Source of the DNA: Bacteroidales bacterium UBA3684
GTDB taxonomy: Bacteria > Bacteroidota > Bacteroidia > Bacteroidales > P3
NCBI GenBank assembly: GCA_002372855.1
Contig: DFIZ01000013.1
Span: 1-19,816 of the forward strand
Length of the DNA stretch: 19,816 nt
Direction of reading: 5' to 3'
The notes under the pieces were generated by a model. It saw only the letters and a list, made by a program, of their open reading frames with translations. It ran no database searches and had not been told where the DNA came from. This document shows, one piece after another, positions 8,688 through 15,598 of this stretch (position 1 is its first letter; each line of letters opens with the position of its first letter). The position numbers and the translations under genes are program-made.

Positions 8688-8722
8688 AAGGAGACGTGCT
8701 CCTGTGGCGCGTCTCCTTTTTC
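8688..8722 (+). terminator. Terminator-like hairpin between MFS and NSS genes
   Basis: A 9-bp perfect stem (8688-8696 AAGGAGACG with 8710-8718) is followed by a T-rich run. It ends only about 20 bases before the NSS start codon, leaving no room for a separate promoter. Confidence 0.75.
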
Positions 8723-8741
8723 CTTTTTAAAAAAAGACACT

Positions 8742-10370
8742 ATGGCAAACAACAACTCAGGTTTCTCCTCCTCCTTCGGAGCCATCATGGCTGCGGCGGG
8801 TTCGGCCATCGGGCTGGGCAACATTTGGCGTTTCCCCTACATCTGCGGCAAGTATGGTGGCGGAGCGGCGCTGATACTGTATCTGTTCTTTGTGTTCTTC
8901 ATCGGCATGACGTTGCTGCTGAGCGAGCTGACCATCGGCCGCCGCACGGGGCATACCCCGATGAAGGCCTATGAGGCTCTGCAGCCCAAGCACACCATGT
9001 GGCGCTATGTGGGATTGGCAGGCCTCATTACCTGTTTTTTGATTCTGTGTATCTACTTGGTTATTTCGGGTTGGACGCTGAACTACTTCTGGGAGTCGGT
9101 GTCGGGTCAGCTCCTCGGGGTCGCTGATGGCGACTTCGCCGGTCATTTCGCTGCCTTTGCAGCATCGCCGGTGGCACCTGTGGTGTGCTTGGTGGTGTTT
9201 GCTGTGCTGACGCTGGTGATTATCCTCGGCGGTGTGCAGAACGGCATCGAGAAGGTGTCGAAGATACTGATGCCGGTGTTGCTGGTATTGGTGTTGGTGC
9301 TCTGTGTGCGAAGCCTGACGTTGCCCGGAGCCTCCAAAGGACTGGCCTATCTCTTCAACCCCGATTTCTCCAAGCTGACGTGGGAAGGTGTGCTGGCCAT
9401 TCTGGGTCAGGCCTTGTTCTCGCTGTCGGTGGGTATGGGTGTCATGATTGTCTACGGCAGCTATATTCCCAAGAACGACAACCTCTTCAAGAGCGCCATG
9501 TGGATTACCGTCTGCGACACGGCTATCGCCGTGTTGGCAGGTGTGGCCATCTTTCCTGCGGTCTTTGCTTTCGGTCAGGACCCTGCCGGAGGTCCCGGAT
9601 TGGTGTTCAACGTGCTTCCTGTGGTGTTCAACTCCATGGGCGCGGTGGGCAGCATCGTCTTCGGCGGAGCTTTCTTCCTGCTGTTGGCGGTGGCTGCGCT
9701 GACATCGGCTATCTCGCTGCTGGAAGCGTTGACGGCTTGGGGAGCAGATTATGGCAAGAAAAGATCCCTTTCGGCCATCCTGCTCACCATTGTCTCGTGT
9801 GCGTTAGCGGTGTTGGCGGCCTATTCGTTCGACGGCGGCATCCTCAATTCATACAAACTGGGCGATATGTCGCTCTTCGACTGGTTGGACAAGCTGACGG
9901 GCTCCTATCTGCCGCCGGTGTGTGCACTGCTTACCATCATCTTCTTCGGATGGTTCATGAAGAAAGACAGCATCATGGACGAACTGTCGAACCACGGTAC
10001 ACTTCCAACGCCTTGGTTCAAGGTGTTCTATTCGTTCCTGGCCCGCTTTGTTGCTCCTGCGGCGTTGCTGCTGGTGCTGCTGGGCAGCGTCTTCCAAGCT
10101 GAATTCGAAGTGAGTACGGTACTCATTGTGATAGCGCTGGTGCTCTACTTCTTTGTGCTTCCTCTCGGGGTGGCCTATGTGGCCAAGGATAAGGGCCGCA
10201 AGAATGTGTTGTGGTATTTCCTCTCCATTGTGCTGACGCCGCTGTTTGCATTGCTGATGCTCATCGCTCTTGGCGACTCGGGCGAGAAGCATCGCCAGCG
10301 CCTGATTGATGACGAGTATATCCGCATGAAAGCTCGCGAATCGTATAAATCGTCCATCGCAAAAGAATAA
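8742..10370 (+). CDS. Sodium-dependent transporter, NSS/SNF family
   Basis: The 542-residue protein is an inner-membrane Na+-coupled symporter of the LeuT-fold NSS family, whose bacterial members generally import amino acids. The N-terminal stretch FGAIMAAAGSAIGLGNIWRF with PYICGKYGGGAALILY is the unwound TM1 sodium/substrate site and TM2 of the family. SELTIGRRTGHTP follows as the conserved cytoplasmic loop. About eleven to twelve hydrophobic segments are visible, with GQALFSLSVGMGVMIVYGSY (TM6 region) and later FGGAFFLLLAVAALTSAISL (TM8 region). The short C-terminus is basic. The specific substrate cannot be told. Its stop is one base before the MATE start, so the two are almost certainly co-transcribed and probably translationally coupled. 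Confidence 0.95.
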   Translation: MANNNSGFSSSFGAIMAAAGSAIGLGNIWRFPYICGKYGGGAALILYLFFVFFIGMTLLLSELTIGRRTGHTPMKAYEALQPKHTMWRYVGLAGLITCFLILCIYLVISGWTLNYFWESVSGQLLGVADGDFAGHFAAFAASPVAPVVCLVVFAVLTLVIILGGVQNGIEKVSKILMPVLLVLVLVLCVRSLTLPGASKGLAYLFNPDFSKLTWEGVLAILGQALFSLSVGMGVMIVYGSYIPKNDNLFKSAMWITVCDTAIAVLAGVAIFPAVFAFGQDPAGGPGLVFNVLPVVFNSMGAVGSIVFGGAFFLLLAVAALTSAISLLEALTAWGADYGKKRSLSAILLTIVSCALAVLAAYSFDGGILNSYKLGDMSLFDWLDKLTGSYLPPVCALLTIIFFGWFMKKDSIMDELSNHGTLPTPWFKVFYSFLARFVAPAALLLVLLGSVFQAEFEVSTVLIVIALVLYFFVLPLGVAYVAKDKGRKNVLWYFLSIVLTPLFALLMLIALGDSGEKHRQRLIDDEYIRMKARESYKSSIAKE

Positions 10371-10371
10371 A

Positions 10372-11721
10372 ATGGACGTATCCCTCTCCGGACACTACGG
10401 CTACCGGCGTCTGCTTTCGGCGTCGGCACCCAGCGTGGCCATGATGCTGGTGTCGTCGGTGTACGGCATCGTGGACGGACTGTTCGTCTCCAACTTTGCC
10501 GGCAAGAGTGGCTTTGCCGCCGTCAACCTGATGTATCCGCCGATGATGATCCTCGGCGCGTTGGGACTGATGGTGGGCAGCGGCGGGGCCGCCCTGGTGG
10601 GCAAGGTGCAGGGCGAGGGCTATCCGCTGAAGGCGGACAGGGTGTTCACCATGCTGCTGCGCTTCCTGGCGCTTGTCGGCGTGGCTGTGGGCGTGCTGTT
10701 CGCGGTGTTCTGCCCGGCGGTGGCGCGGTGGCTGGGAGCCGACGAGGGGATGATGGAAGAGTGCGTCACGTATGGCCGCGTGAGCATGGTGGGCATGCCG
10801 TTCTTCATGCTGCAGCAGGCCATGCAGTCGTTCTACATGGCTGCCGAACGGCCACAGCTGGGCACATGGGTCAGCGTGGCCTGCGGGGTGGTGAACATAG
10901 TGCTCGACGCGGTTTTTGTGTGGATGATGAAGTGGGGCGTGGCCGGTGCGGCCTGGGCCACGGTGCTGGCGCAGGTGGTGGGCGGCGGGTTCCCGCTGCT
11001 GTATTTCGCTTCCAAGCGGATGAACAAAGGCAGCCTGCACCTGCGGAAGCACTCGAAGACCATCTGGCCCTACGTGGGCAAGGCCTGCACCAACGGGCTG
11101 TCGGAATACGTGAGCGGCATCTCGCTGAGCATCGTCAGCATGTGCTACAACCTGCAGCTGATGCGCTACCTGGGACAAGACGGCGTGGCGGCCTACGGCG
11201 TGGTGATGTACCTGACGTTTGTCATCGCGGCGTTCTTCATTGGATACAACATCACCTTGACGCCCATCATCGGTTACCACTATGGTGCCGGCGACGTGGG
11301 GGAGCAGCGGTCGCTGCTGAGGAAGTCGGTGGTGATTATCGGAGTGGTGGGGCTGCTGCTGACGGCGGTGGCCGAGCTGCTGAGCGCTCCGGCGGCGCGG
11401 TTCTTCGTTGGCTACGACGAAGGACTGTTGGCGTTGACCACCAAGGCCATACGCATCTATATGCTCTGTTTTCTCATCTGCGGATGGAGCATGTTTGCCT
11501 CGGCGCTTTTCACAGGGTTGCAAAACGGAGTGGTGAGCGCGGTGGCGGCGTTCATGCGTTCGCTGGTGTTCGAAATGGCGGCGGTGTGGGTGCTGCCCGC
11601 TGTGGTGGGCATCGACGGCATCTGGTGGGCCGTGAATGTGGCCGAGGTGCTGACGCTGCTGTTCTGCATGGCGCTGGTGTGGCGCTATGCGCCGCTGCTC
11701 GTTTCCCGTAAACGCTCTTGA
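10372..11721 (+). CDS. MATE family multidrug/cation exporter
   Basis: The 449-residue inner-membrane protein has about twelve hydrophobic segments in two similar halves. The first half carries LVSSVYGIVDGLFVSNFAGK, close to the usual MATE TM1 and TM2 pattern, then YPPMMILGALGLMVGSGGAA. The second half carries GISLSIVSMCYNLQLMRYLG and AAFFIGYNITLTPIIGYHYG, matching the MATE pattern of TM7 and TM8. The family extrudes cationic drugs or metabolites using Na+ or H+ gradients. The sequence looks MepA-like, and the substrate is not predictable. The start at 10372 overlaps nothing and is one base past the NSS stop; there is no recognisable promoter between them. The intrinsic terminator at 11781-11812 probably ends the transcript. 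Confidence 0.93.
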   Translation: MDVSLSGHYGYRRLLSASAPSVAMMLVSSVYGIVDGLFVSNFAGKSGFAAVNLMYPPMMILGALGLMVGSGGAALVGKVQGEGYPLKADRVFTMLLRFLALVGVAVGVLFAVFCPAVARWLGADEGMMEECVTYGRVSMVGMPFFMLQQAMQSFYMAAERPQLGTWVSVACGVVNIVLDAVFVWMMKWGVAGAAWATVLAQVVGGGFPLLYFASKRMNKGSLHLRKHSKTIWPYVGKACTNGLSEYVSGISLSIVSMCYNLQLMRYLGQDGVAAYGVVMYLTFVIAAFFIGYNITLTPIIGYHYGAGDVGEQRSLLRKSVVIIGVVGLLLTAVAELLSAPAARFFVGYDEGLLALTTKAIRIYMLCFLICGWSMFASALFTGLQNGVVSAVAAFMRSLVFEMAAVWVLPAVVGIDGIWWAVNVAEVLTLLFCMALVWRYAPLLVSRKRS

Positions 11722-11780
11722 CGATTATTTTTTTTTCTGTCGGGTCGAAACCTTCCCGATTTGACAAAAACACCTTTTTT

Positions 11781-11812
11781 GCTCCCTGCCATCCTCTGGC
11801 AGGGAGCTTTTT
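11781..11812 (+). terminator. Intrinsic terminator downstream of the MATE gene
   Basis: A 10-bp perfect stem (11781-11790 GCTCCCTGCC with 11798-11807) has a 7-base loop and a run of five T. It is 59 bases past the stop codon. Confidence 0.88.
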
Positions 11813-11867
11813 CTGTATCTCCACATCGTCTCTTTTTATCTTCTTTTTACCCCCTCCTTATCATCTC

Positions 11868-11954
11868 TTACTTTCGAAATCGGGGGTAAAGAGAGGGGTA
11901 GGAGAGGAGTAAGAGAGGAGTAAGAGGGGGTGTTGTTTAGGTGTTGATTTTTAG
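11868..11954 (+). repeat. Purine-rich dispersed repeat, copy B
   Basis: This is the second copy of the element at 461-547. Here GAGTAAGAGA is duplicated and the TTTTCATAAGGA part is missing from its plus-strand position. A sequence matching that part appears inverted just upstream (11849-11862, ACCCCCTCCTTAT), so this copy may be rearranged. Confidence 0.65.
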
Positions 11955-12045
11955 TGTTTTATGTGTAAATACGGTTTGTCTGTTGTGTATCAGTGTTTTA
12001 GGTTGTTTTTATGGGGTTTTTTTGCTTCTTCCCGGATGGGTGGAC

Positions 12046-12083
12046 AAAAAAAATTGGAGGCATCCGATGGGTCGGATGCCTCC
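12046..12083 (-). terminator. Intrinsic terminator of the nfo-DUF2461 operon
   Basis: A 12-bp perfect stem (12056-12067 GGAGGCATCCGA with 12072-12083) has a 4-base loop. Read on the minus strand it is followed by AATTTTTTTT. It lies 58 bases past the DUF2461 stop codon. Confidence 0.92.
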
Positions 12084-12141
12084 AGGATAGGGCGTATGGA
12101 ATTCTGCTTTTTTCAGGTTGGGATAGTGTGGTGCTGATTTG

Positions 12142-12849
12142 TCATTTTGTCACATCTTCCATGGCGCGTTGGATGAAACGGTTCAGGGGGACGCTGGCGC
12201 GCCAGACCTTGATGACCTCGTCGAAGAGCTTCGGGCTGGTGAGCATCTTGTCGGGCATGGTGTAGGAGGTGCAGTAGTCCTTGTATTTCAGCAGGTCGGC
12301 ATGCTCCCAGTCGGCGGGGTAGCCCTTGGGGACGCGGCTCAGCACCTTGGTGGTGAAGAAGGTGTTGCCGAAGTATTTCTTGTACGAGGGTTCGTTCATG
12401 ATGGCCAGGAACTCGTCGGGGCAGTAGAAGATTTCCTGCCGGATGGCGTTCAGCGCTTCGGGTGTGGGCATGAAGATGCCGCCGCCGAGGTTGCAGGTGC
12501 CGGTGAGGCCGTAGGCTTCTTCGGCGCCGATCTGGAAATAGTAGCCCGGCACGCCGCTGTTCTTGGGTCCCCACGAGGAGAGGAAGCACGAGACGTGGGT
12601 CTTGTAGGGCGTCTTGTCCGGCGAGAAACGCGTGTCGCGGTAGATGCGGTAGACGCTGTTCTTGGCCGTGAGGCCGACGAGGGTGTCGTCGTGTTTGGAC
12701 ATCTCGTCGATGAGGCCCTGGGTGAAGTCGTCGAAGGCAGCCTTGATTTCCAGCCAGTGGGGTTTATGGGCGTTGAACCATTCGCGGTTGTTGTTCATCA
12801 GCAGCTCCCGCAGGAAGGGGAGGGTGTCGGGGTGCAGTTGTGTGGACAT
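12142..12849 (-). CDS. DUF2461 family protein
   Basis: The product is 235 residues, probably cytoplasmic, with no signal peptide. It begins with LPFLRELLMNNNREWFNAHK, followed by VYRIYRDTRFSPDKTPYKTH and YYFQIGAEEAYGLTGTCNLG. The NNxREWF opening and the RIxRDxRFSxDKxPYKT block are hallmarks of the DUF2461 (TIGR02453-type) family, of about this length and without a known biochemical role. It is the last gene of the operon, 12 bases after the PepSY-like lipoprotein, and the terminator follows. The start at 12849 is the natural one, and downstream Met codons would cut into the conserved opening. Family confidence is high; function is unknown. Confidence 0.92.
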   Translation of the reverse strand: MSTQLHPDTLPFLRELLMNNNREWFNAHKPHWLEIKAAFDDFTQGLIDEMSKHDDTLVGLTAKNSVYRIYRDTRFSPDKTPYKTHVSCFLSSWGPKNSGVPGYYFQIGAEEAYGLTGTCNLGGGIFMPTPEALNAIRQEIFYCPDEFLAIMNEPSYKKYFGNTFFTTKVLSRVPKGYPADWEHADLLKYKDYCTSYTMPDKMLTSPKLFDEVIKVWRASVPLNRFIQRAMEDVTK

Positions 12850-12861
12850 ATTGTTTGATTG

Positions 12862-13392
12862 TTATATTTCGTATGCGATGTCTTTCAGTCGTCCGCGTTT
12901 GTCGAAGAAGAACTGGGTGATGTCAACGCCCTGGCCTGTTTTGACGAGGTAGCCGTCGCGGTGCACTTCCAGGATGCGGACCTCCCAGGGCTTGTCTGTC
13001 GTTTGGGTCATCTCTTTTTCGATGGCGCTGTAGAGGACGTTGTAGATGGGTATCTGGTTGGTCCAGCAACGGGGGAGGCCGTCGCGGAGGTTTACCATCA
13101 GCAGGCATCGGCCGTTCTTGTCGAAGAGCATTTTGCTGCCGTCGCGAAAGATGATGCCGTAGGCTTTCTTGCCGCTGTCCTCGAGGTAGCCGCAATAGAT
13201 TTCCTCGATGTCGTCGGGCGTGTGGCAACGGTCGTGGAAAGCGCGTGCGGCTTCGGGCAGCTGCTCGTAGCCGATTTCCTCGAAGGGTTTGTGTTCGTCG
13301 ATGAAGTATTCGAGGTCGTACATCCCTTGCGGACTTCTGCAGGCGCCGAGGAGGAGAAGGGTCGACAGCAGGATGGCGGCTTTATTCGTCAT
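12862..13392 (-). CDS. Lipoprotein with PepSY-like domain
   Basis: The product is 176 residues when started at 13392. A longer frame extends to 13491, but the Met at 13392 gives a textbook lipoprotein signal: MTNK, a Leu-rich core, LLGAC with the lipidated Cys18. The longer N-terminus is Pro/Thr/Ser-rich and only reflects overlap with the upstream gene. The mature part has two repeats of a YG(I/Y)xxxDGxxxxFDKxGR-like strand pattern (GIIFRDGSKMLFDKNGR near residue 90 and YLVKTGQGVDITQFFFDKRG near the end). That layout fits the PepSY-like periplasmic proteins of Bacteroidetes. It is probably anchored in the inner or outer membrane facing the periplasm. The start overlaps the preceding lipoprotein stop by 11 bases, suggesting coupled translation. 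Confidence 0.8.
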   Translation of the reverse strand: MTNKAAILLSTLLLLGACRSPQGMYDLEYFIDEHKPFEEIGYEQLPEAARAFHDRCHTPDDIEEIYCGYLEDSGKKAYGIIFRDGSKMLFDKNGRCLLMVNLRDGLPRCWTNQIPIYNVLYSAIEKEMTQTTDKPWEVRILEVHRDGYLVKTGQGVDITQFFFDKRGRLKDIAYEI

Positions 13393-14008
13393 AGCAGACA
13401 ATCTTGCAGTAACGGTTGATGGTGGAGTAGTAGACCGATGTCGGTATGGCGGCACGTATGGCGGCGGCTTGGTCGAGGGCAAGGTCGCCATAGTGGAGGC
13501 CGAAGAGTTTCAGCGAGAGAGAGTCGCGCAGCTCGACGATGGCGGCGGCAATCTCGTGACGCACGCTGTCGACGGTTGCCTCGGGGGCGCCTTCCAGGGT
13601 GAACAGCGACACAAGACCCTTGCTGACGGGGCGCTCGCCCAACAGGGGGATGTCCTGTATGCTCATCTCTGGCAAGCTGTCGACGTTATCGCTGTTGGCA
13701 AGGAATCGTTTCACCTGCTCGCGCAGCTGGATGAGGTCGGTGGTCACACGGTCGTCCACATATTCATATGTCTCTCCCGGCGGTGGTGGCGGCGGTGGGG
13801 TGAGGTGGAAATCGTGGGTAAGGCTGAGGGCACCCGTGGAGTCTACCCACACGGCCATAAGGTTGCGCCAGCGGACTTCAAAGCATACGTCAAATGACAT
13901 GCTGTCATCGGTCTGCATCAGCGTAGTGTCGAGGCAGTGCGTTTCATGGTGTGCGCCACAGGCCGTCAGCAGGATGGCTGCCAAACTGAGTAGAATAGTG
14001 TTTCTCAT
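13382..14008 (-). CDS. Lipoprotein of unknown function
   Basis: The product is 208 residues. [17 protein letters not shown] ends in a lipobox with Cys17, supporting the start at 14008 over an upstream in-frame Met at 14023. That choice also gives an ATGA overlap with the nfo stop codon, typical of translational coupling. The mature part includes residues 71-77, a run of seven prolines, a stall-prone motif that usually needs EF-P. It then has an alternating charged and hydrophobic helix region ([18 protein letters not shown]) and a C-terminal half with conserved-looking [21 protein letters not shown] do not recognise a family. It lies between nfo and the PepSY-like lipoprotein in one operon, so its role may be in the envelope response rather than DNA repair; that is inference. 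Confidence 0.8.
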   Translation of the reverse strand: MRNTILLSLAAILLTACGAHHETHCLDTTLMQTDDSMSFDVCFEVRWRNLMAVWVDSTGALSLTHDFHLTPPPPPPPGETYEYVDDRVTTDLIQLREQVKRFLANSDNVDSLPEMSIQDIPLLGERPVSKGLVSLFTLEGAPEATVDSVRHEIAAAIVELRDSLSLKLFGLHYGDLALDQAAAIRAAIPTSVYYSTINRYCKIVCYDE

Positions 14009-14844
14009 AGGCTGCGCAACCATTTGATTTCGTCGGCCCAGCGCATGGGGTCGGGGGTCTCGAGGATGATGGGCATGTCGTCGAAGCGCGGGTCGTGCAT
14101 CAGGCGGGCGAAGAACTCCTTGCCCATGGCACCCTCGCCCAGCACCTCGTGGCGGTCCACATGGCTGCCGGCACCCTTCTTGCTGTCGTTGAGGTGCACG
14201 GCGCGCAGGTACTTGAATCCCACCACGCGCTCGAACTCGTCCATGGTGAACTGGTAGCCCATCTCGGTGCTCAGGTCGTAGCCCGCCGCCAGCGTGTGGC
14301 AGGTGTCGATGCAGACGCCTACGCGGCTTTTGTCCTCCACGCCCTCGATGATGCGGGCTATGTGCTCGAACTTCCAGCCCAGGTTGGTGCCCTGCCCGGC
14401 GGTGTTCTCTATCACGGCCGTAACGCCCTCGGTCTTGCTGAGGGCCAGGTTGATCTCGCGGGCTATCTGGTCCAGGCATTCCTCCTTGCTGATCTTGTTG
14501 AGATGGCTGCCCGGGTGGAAGTTCAGCATCGTCAGCCCCAGCTGCTGCGCTCTGTACATCTCGTCGAAGAAGGCAGCGCGGCTTTTTTGAAGCGTCTCCT
14601 CGTCGGGCGAGCCGAGGTTGATGAGGTAGCTGTCGTGCGGCAGCACCATCTCGGGCCGGAAACCGCGGTCTATAAGCAAGGCTTTGAAGCCGTCGATTTC
14701 CAGCTGCGGCAGCGGCTTGCTCACCCACGAGCGCTGGTTGCGCGTGAACAGTGCGAAAGCGTTGGCCCCGATGGCCTCTGCGTTGAGGATGGCGTTGCCT
14801 ACGCCTCCCGATGCGCTCACATGTGCGCCGATGTATTTTGTCAT
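14005..14844 (-). CDS. nfo: Endonuclease IV (AP endonuclease)
   Basis: The 279-residue TIM-barrel enzyme cleaves the phosphodiester bond 5' of abasic sites in base-excision repair. Residues matching all nine E. coli zinc ligands are present with an offset of one: His70, His110 (NFHPGSH), Glu146 ([11 protein letters not shown]), Asp180 and His183 ([13 protein letters not shown]), His217, Asp230 and His232 ([11 protein letters not shown]), and Glu262 (ILETP). The N-terminus [16 protein letters not shown] is canonical. Length equals the usual family length. The start at 14844 is 54 bases from the -7 box of a near-perfect promoter. It heads a four-gene operon, overlapping the next gene by four bases (ATGA). 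Confidence 0.98.
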   Translation of the reverse strand: MTKYIGAHVSASGGVGNAILNAEAIGANAFALFTRNQRSWVSKPLPQLEIDGFKALLIDRGFRPEMVLPHDSYLINLGSPDEETLQKSRAAFFDEMYRAQQLGLTMLNFHPGSHLNKISKEECLDQIAREINLALSKTEGVTAVIENTAGQGTNLGWKFEHIARIIEGVEDKSRVGVCIDTCHTLAAGYDLSTEMGYQFTMDEFERVVGFKYLRAVHLNDSKKGAGSHVDRHEVLGEGAMGKEFFARLMHDPRFDDMPIILETPDPMRWADEIKWLRSL

Positions 14845-14897
14845 AGTCTCTTTATTTAACGTTAATACCCGTCAATTGTTAGGAATTAAAATCCATG

Positions 14898-14928
14898 CAA
14901 AAGTACAACTTTTCATCGAAATGACAAA
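14898..14928 (-). promoter_or_regulatory. Promoter of the nfo operon
   Basis: On the minus strand TTTG (14925-14928) is followed after 19 bases by TACTTTTG (14898-14905), a near-ideal Bacteroidetes promoter. A palindrome TTAACGTTAA (14856-14865) lies in the leader, close to the nfo start. Confidence 0.88.
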
Positions 14929-14933
14929 ATAAA

Positions 14934-14965
14934 TTTGGCTACGTCGGGAAAAGTGTGTATCTTTG
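14934..14965 (+). promoter_or_regulatory. Promoter of the structured leader and lipoprotein genes
   Basis: TTTG (14934-14937), 20 bases and TATCTTTG (14958-14965) form a near-ideal promoter. It is back to back with the nfo promoter, with five bases between the -33 elements. Transcription should start at about 14969, some 230 bases before the first lipoprotein start. Confidence 0.88.
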
Positions 14966-14966
14966 C

Positions 14967-15160
14967 ACCGTCATTGCCGAGTGTTATGGCTATGACGGTA
15001 GAAGAACTCAATTGCCTTACAAATCACCACCTTGAAGATAATTTGAGCCATCACCTACATTATTGGGACTTTTGTGCTTTCTATAGGTACAAGTGTCCAT
15101 GTTTGTAGGTGGTTTGTGGTGAACCAGTAAGGCAGATGGAAAGGCTTGTACCTTTTTCAT
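14967..15160 (+). ncRNA. Candidate structured leader RNA or small RNA
   Basis: Hand folding shows four parts. A 5' hairpin pairs 14967-14974 (ACCGTCAT) with 14992-14999, plus three inner pairs. A long nested hairpin has the layers 15013-15020 with 15127-15134 (8 bp), 15024-15030 with 15116-15122 (7 bp) and 15052-15059 with 15104-15111 (8 bp). Its apical hairpin (15066-15079 with 15085-15098) contains GU pairs and one mismatch, and a 21-base one-sided bulge lies between the second and third layers. A last short hairpin (15136-15160) ends in a T-rich arm that could act as a weak terminator. The RNA would be about 190 bases if ended there. The shape, a long rod with a bubble, is also that of 6S RNA, but I cannot confirm any Rfam family. 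It is not a tRNA or rRNA. Confidence 0.55.
14986..15108 (+). CDS. Possible 40-codon leader peptide
   Basis: An ATG at 14986 (second in-frame ATG at 14992) opens a 40-codon frame ending with TAG at 15106-15108, inside the right arm of the third hairpin layer. The product is unusually rich in His, aromatic residues and Cys: a HHLEDNLSHHLHYWDFCAFY segment, then RYKCPCL. It begins within the first hairpin of the predicted transcript and ends 91 bases before the lipoprotein start. A frame of this size can occur by chance. It is reported because its position over the hairpin arms is what a leader-peptide control would require. Confidence 0.25.
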   Translation: MAMTVEELNCLTNHHLEDNLSHHLHYWDFCAFYRYKCPCL

Positions 15161-15186
15161 TTGGCAATAATGCACAATAACTTATA

Positions 15187-15199
15187 AAATCACCACACA
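15187..15199 (+). promoter_or_regulatory. Pre-start sequence that could be sequestered
   Basis: AAATCACCAC at 15187-15196 ends three bases before the ATG at 15200 and exactly repeats 15021-15030. Both copies contain TCACCAC, complementary to GTGGTGA at 15116-15122, so the two could compete for one arm. The role is inferred from pairing only. Confidence 0.4.
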
Positions 15200-15598
15200 A
15201 TGAAAAAACACAGATTATTGATTCTCATGATGGCATCGGCGGTGTTGCTTTTTGCAAGCTGCGGTAAAGATGAATCTCCGTACAAGGACAAAATGATTGG
15301 TACGTGGGATGGCATTGCTGTTAAATTGAGTAGTGGATGGGTTGATATAACCAGTTCATACCACCATGATTTTCAATTTAGTATTACGTTCCATGATGAT
15401 GGTACTTATTATGGTACAGGCTATTTTGGGAATGGTAGTGGCACATATACTATAAATGACAATACTATTTTTACTTATGTCAACGGTGCAGAATATTATC
15501 GCTATGATATTTATAGTGTATCGGGAAACGAGGCACATTTGAAGATGTATTCTAACAGGAACTCAAGTTCACTGGAAATCAAGGCTCGAAAAAGATAA
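15200..15598 (+). CDS. Small lipoprotein, lipocalin-like
   Basis: The product is 132 residues. MKKHRLLILMMASAVLLFAS ends at the lipobox with lipidated Cys21 (FASC then GKDE). The mature part IGTWDGIAVKL, followed by FSITFHDDGTYYGTGYFGNG, TYTINDNTIFTYV and AHLKMYS, has the strand rhythm of the lipocalin-like lipoproteins common in Bacteroidetes (GTW near the start, then FxxDGTY). It is very rich in Tyr, Ser, Asn and Gly and AT-rich in codon use compared with the gene blocks on either side. It sits behind a long structured leader and a strong promoter, and is followed after 30 bases by a second lipoprotein gene. Ligand and role are unknown. Confidence 0.85.
   Translation: MKKHRLLILMMASAVLLFASCGKDESPYKDKMIGTWDGIAVKLSSGWVDITSSYHHDFQFSITFHDDGTYYGTGYFGNGSGTYTINDNTIFTYVNGAEYYRYDIYSVSGNEAHLKMYSNRNSSSLEIKARKR

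Larger units (their letters stand above)
11722..12141. other. 420-bp non-coding region between convergent genes
   Basis: The region separates the MATE gene (+) from the DUF2461 gene (-). It carries a terminator for each direction (11781-11812 and 12046-12083) with the second copy of the purine-rich repeat between them. The remainder is T-rich. No gene-like frame with plausible start and composition is seen. Confidence 0.75.

Noticed and set aside
13393..13491. N-terminal extension of the PepSY-like lipoprotein
   Set aside because: Thirty-three extra residues rich in Pro, Ser and Thr would bury the lipoprotein signal; the Met at 13392 gives a perfect signal and lipobox.
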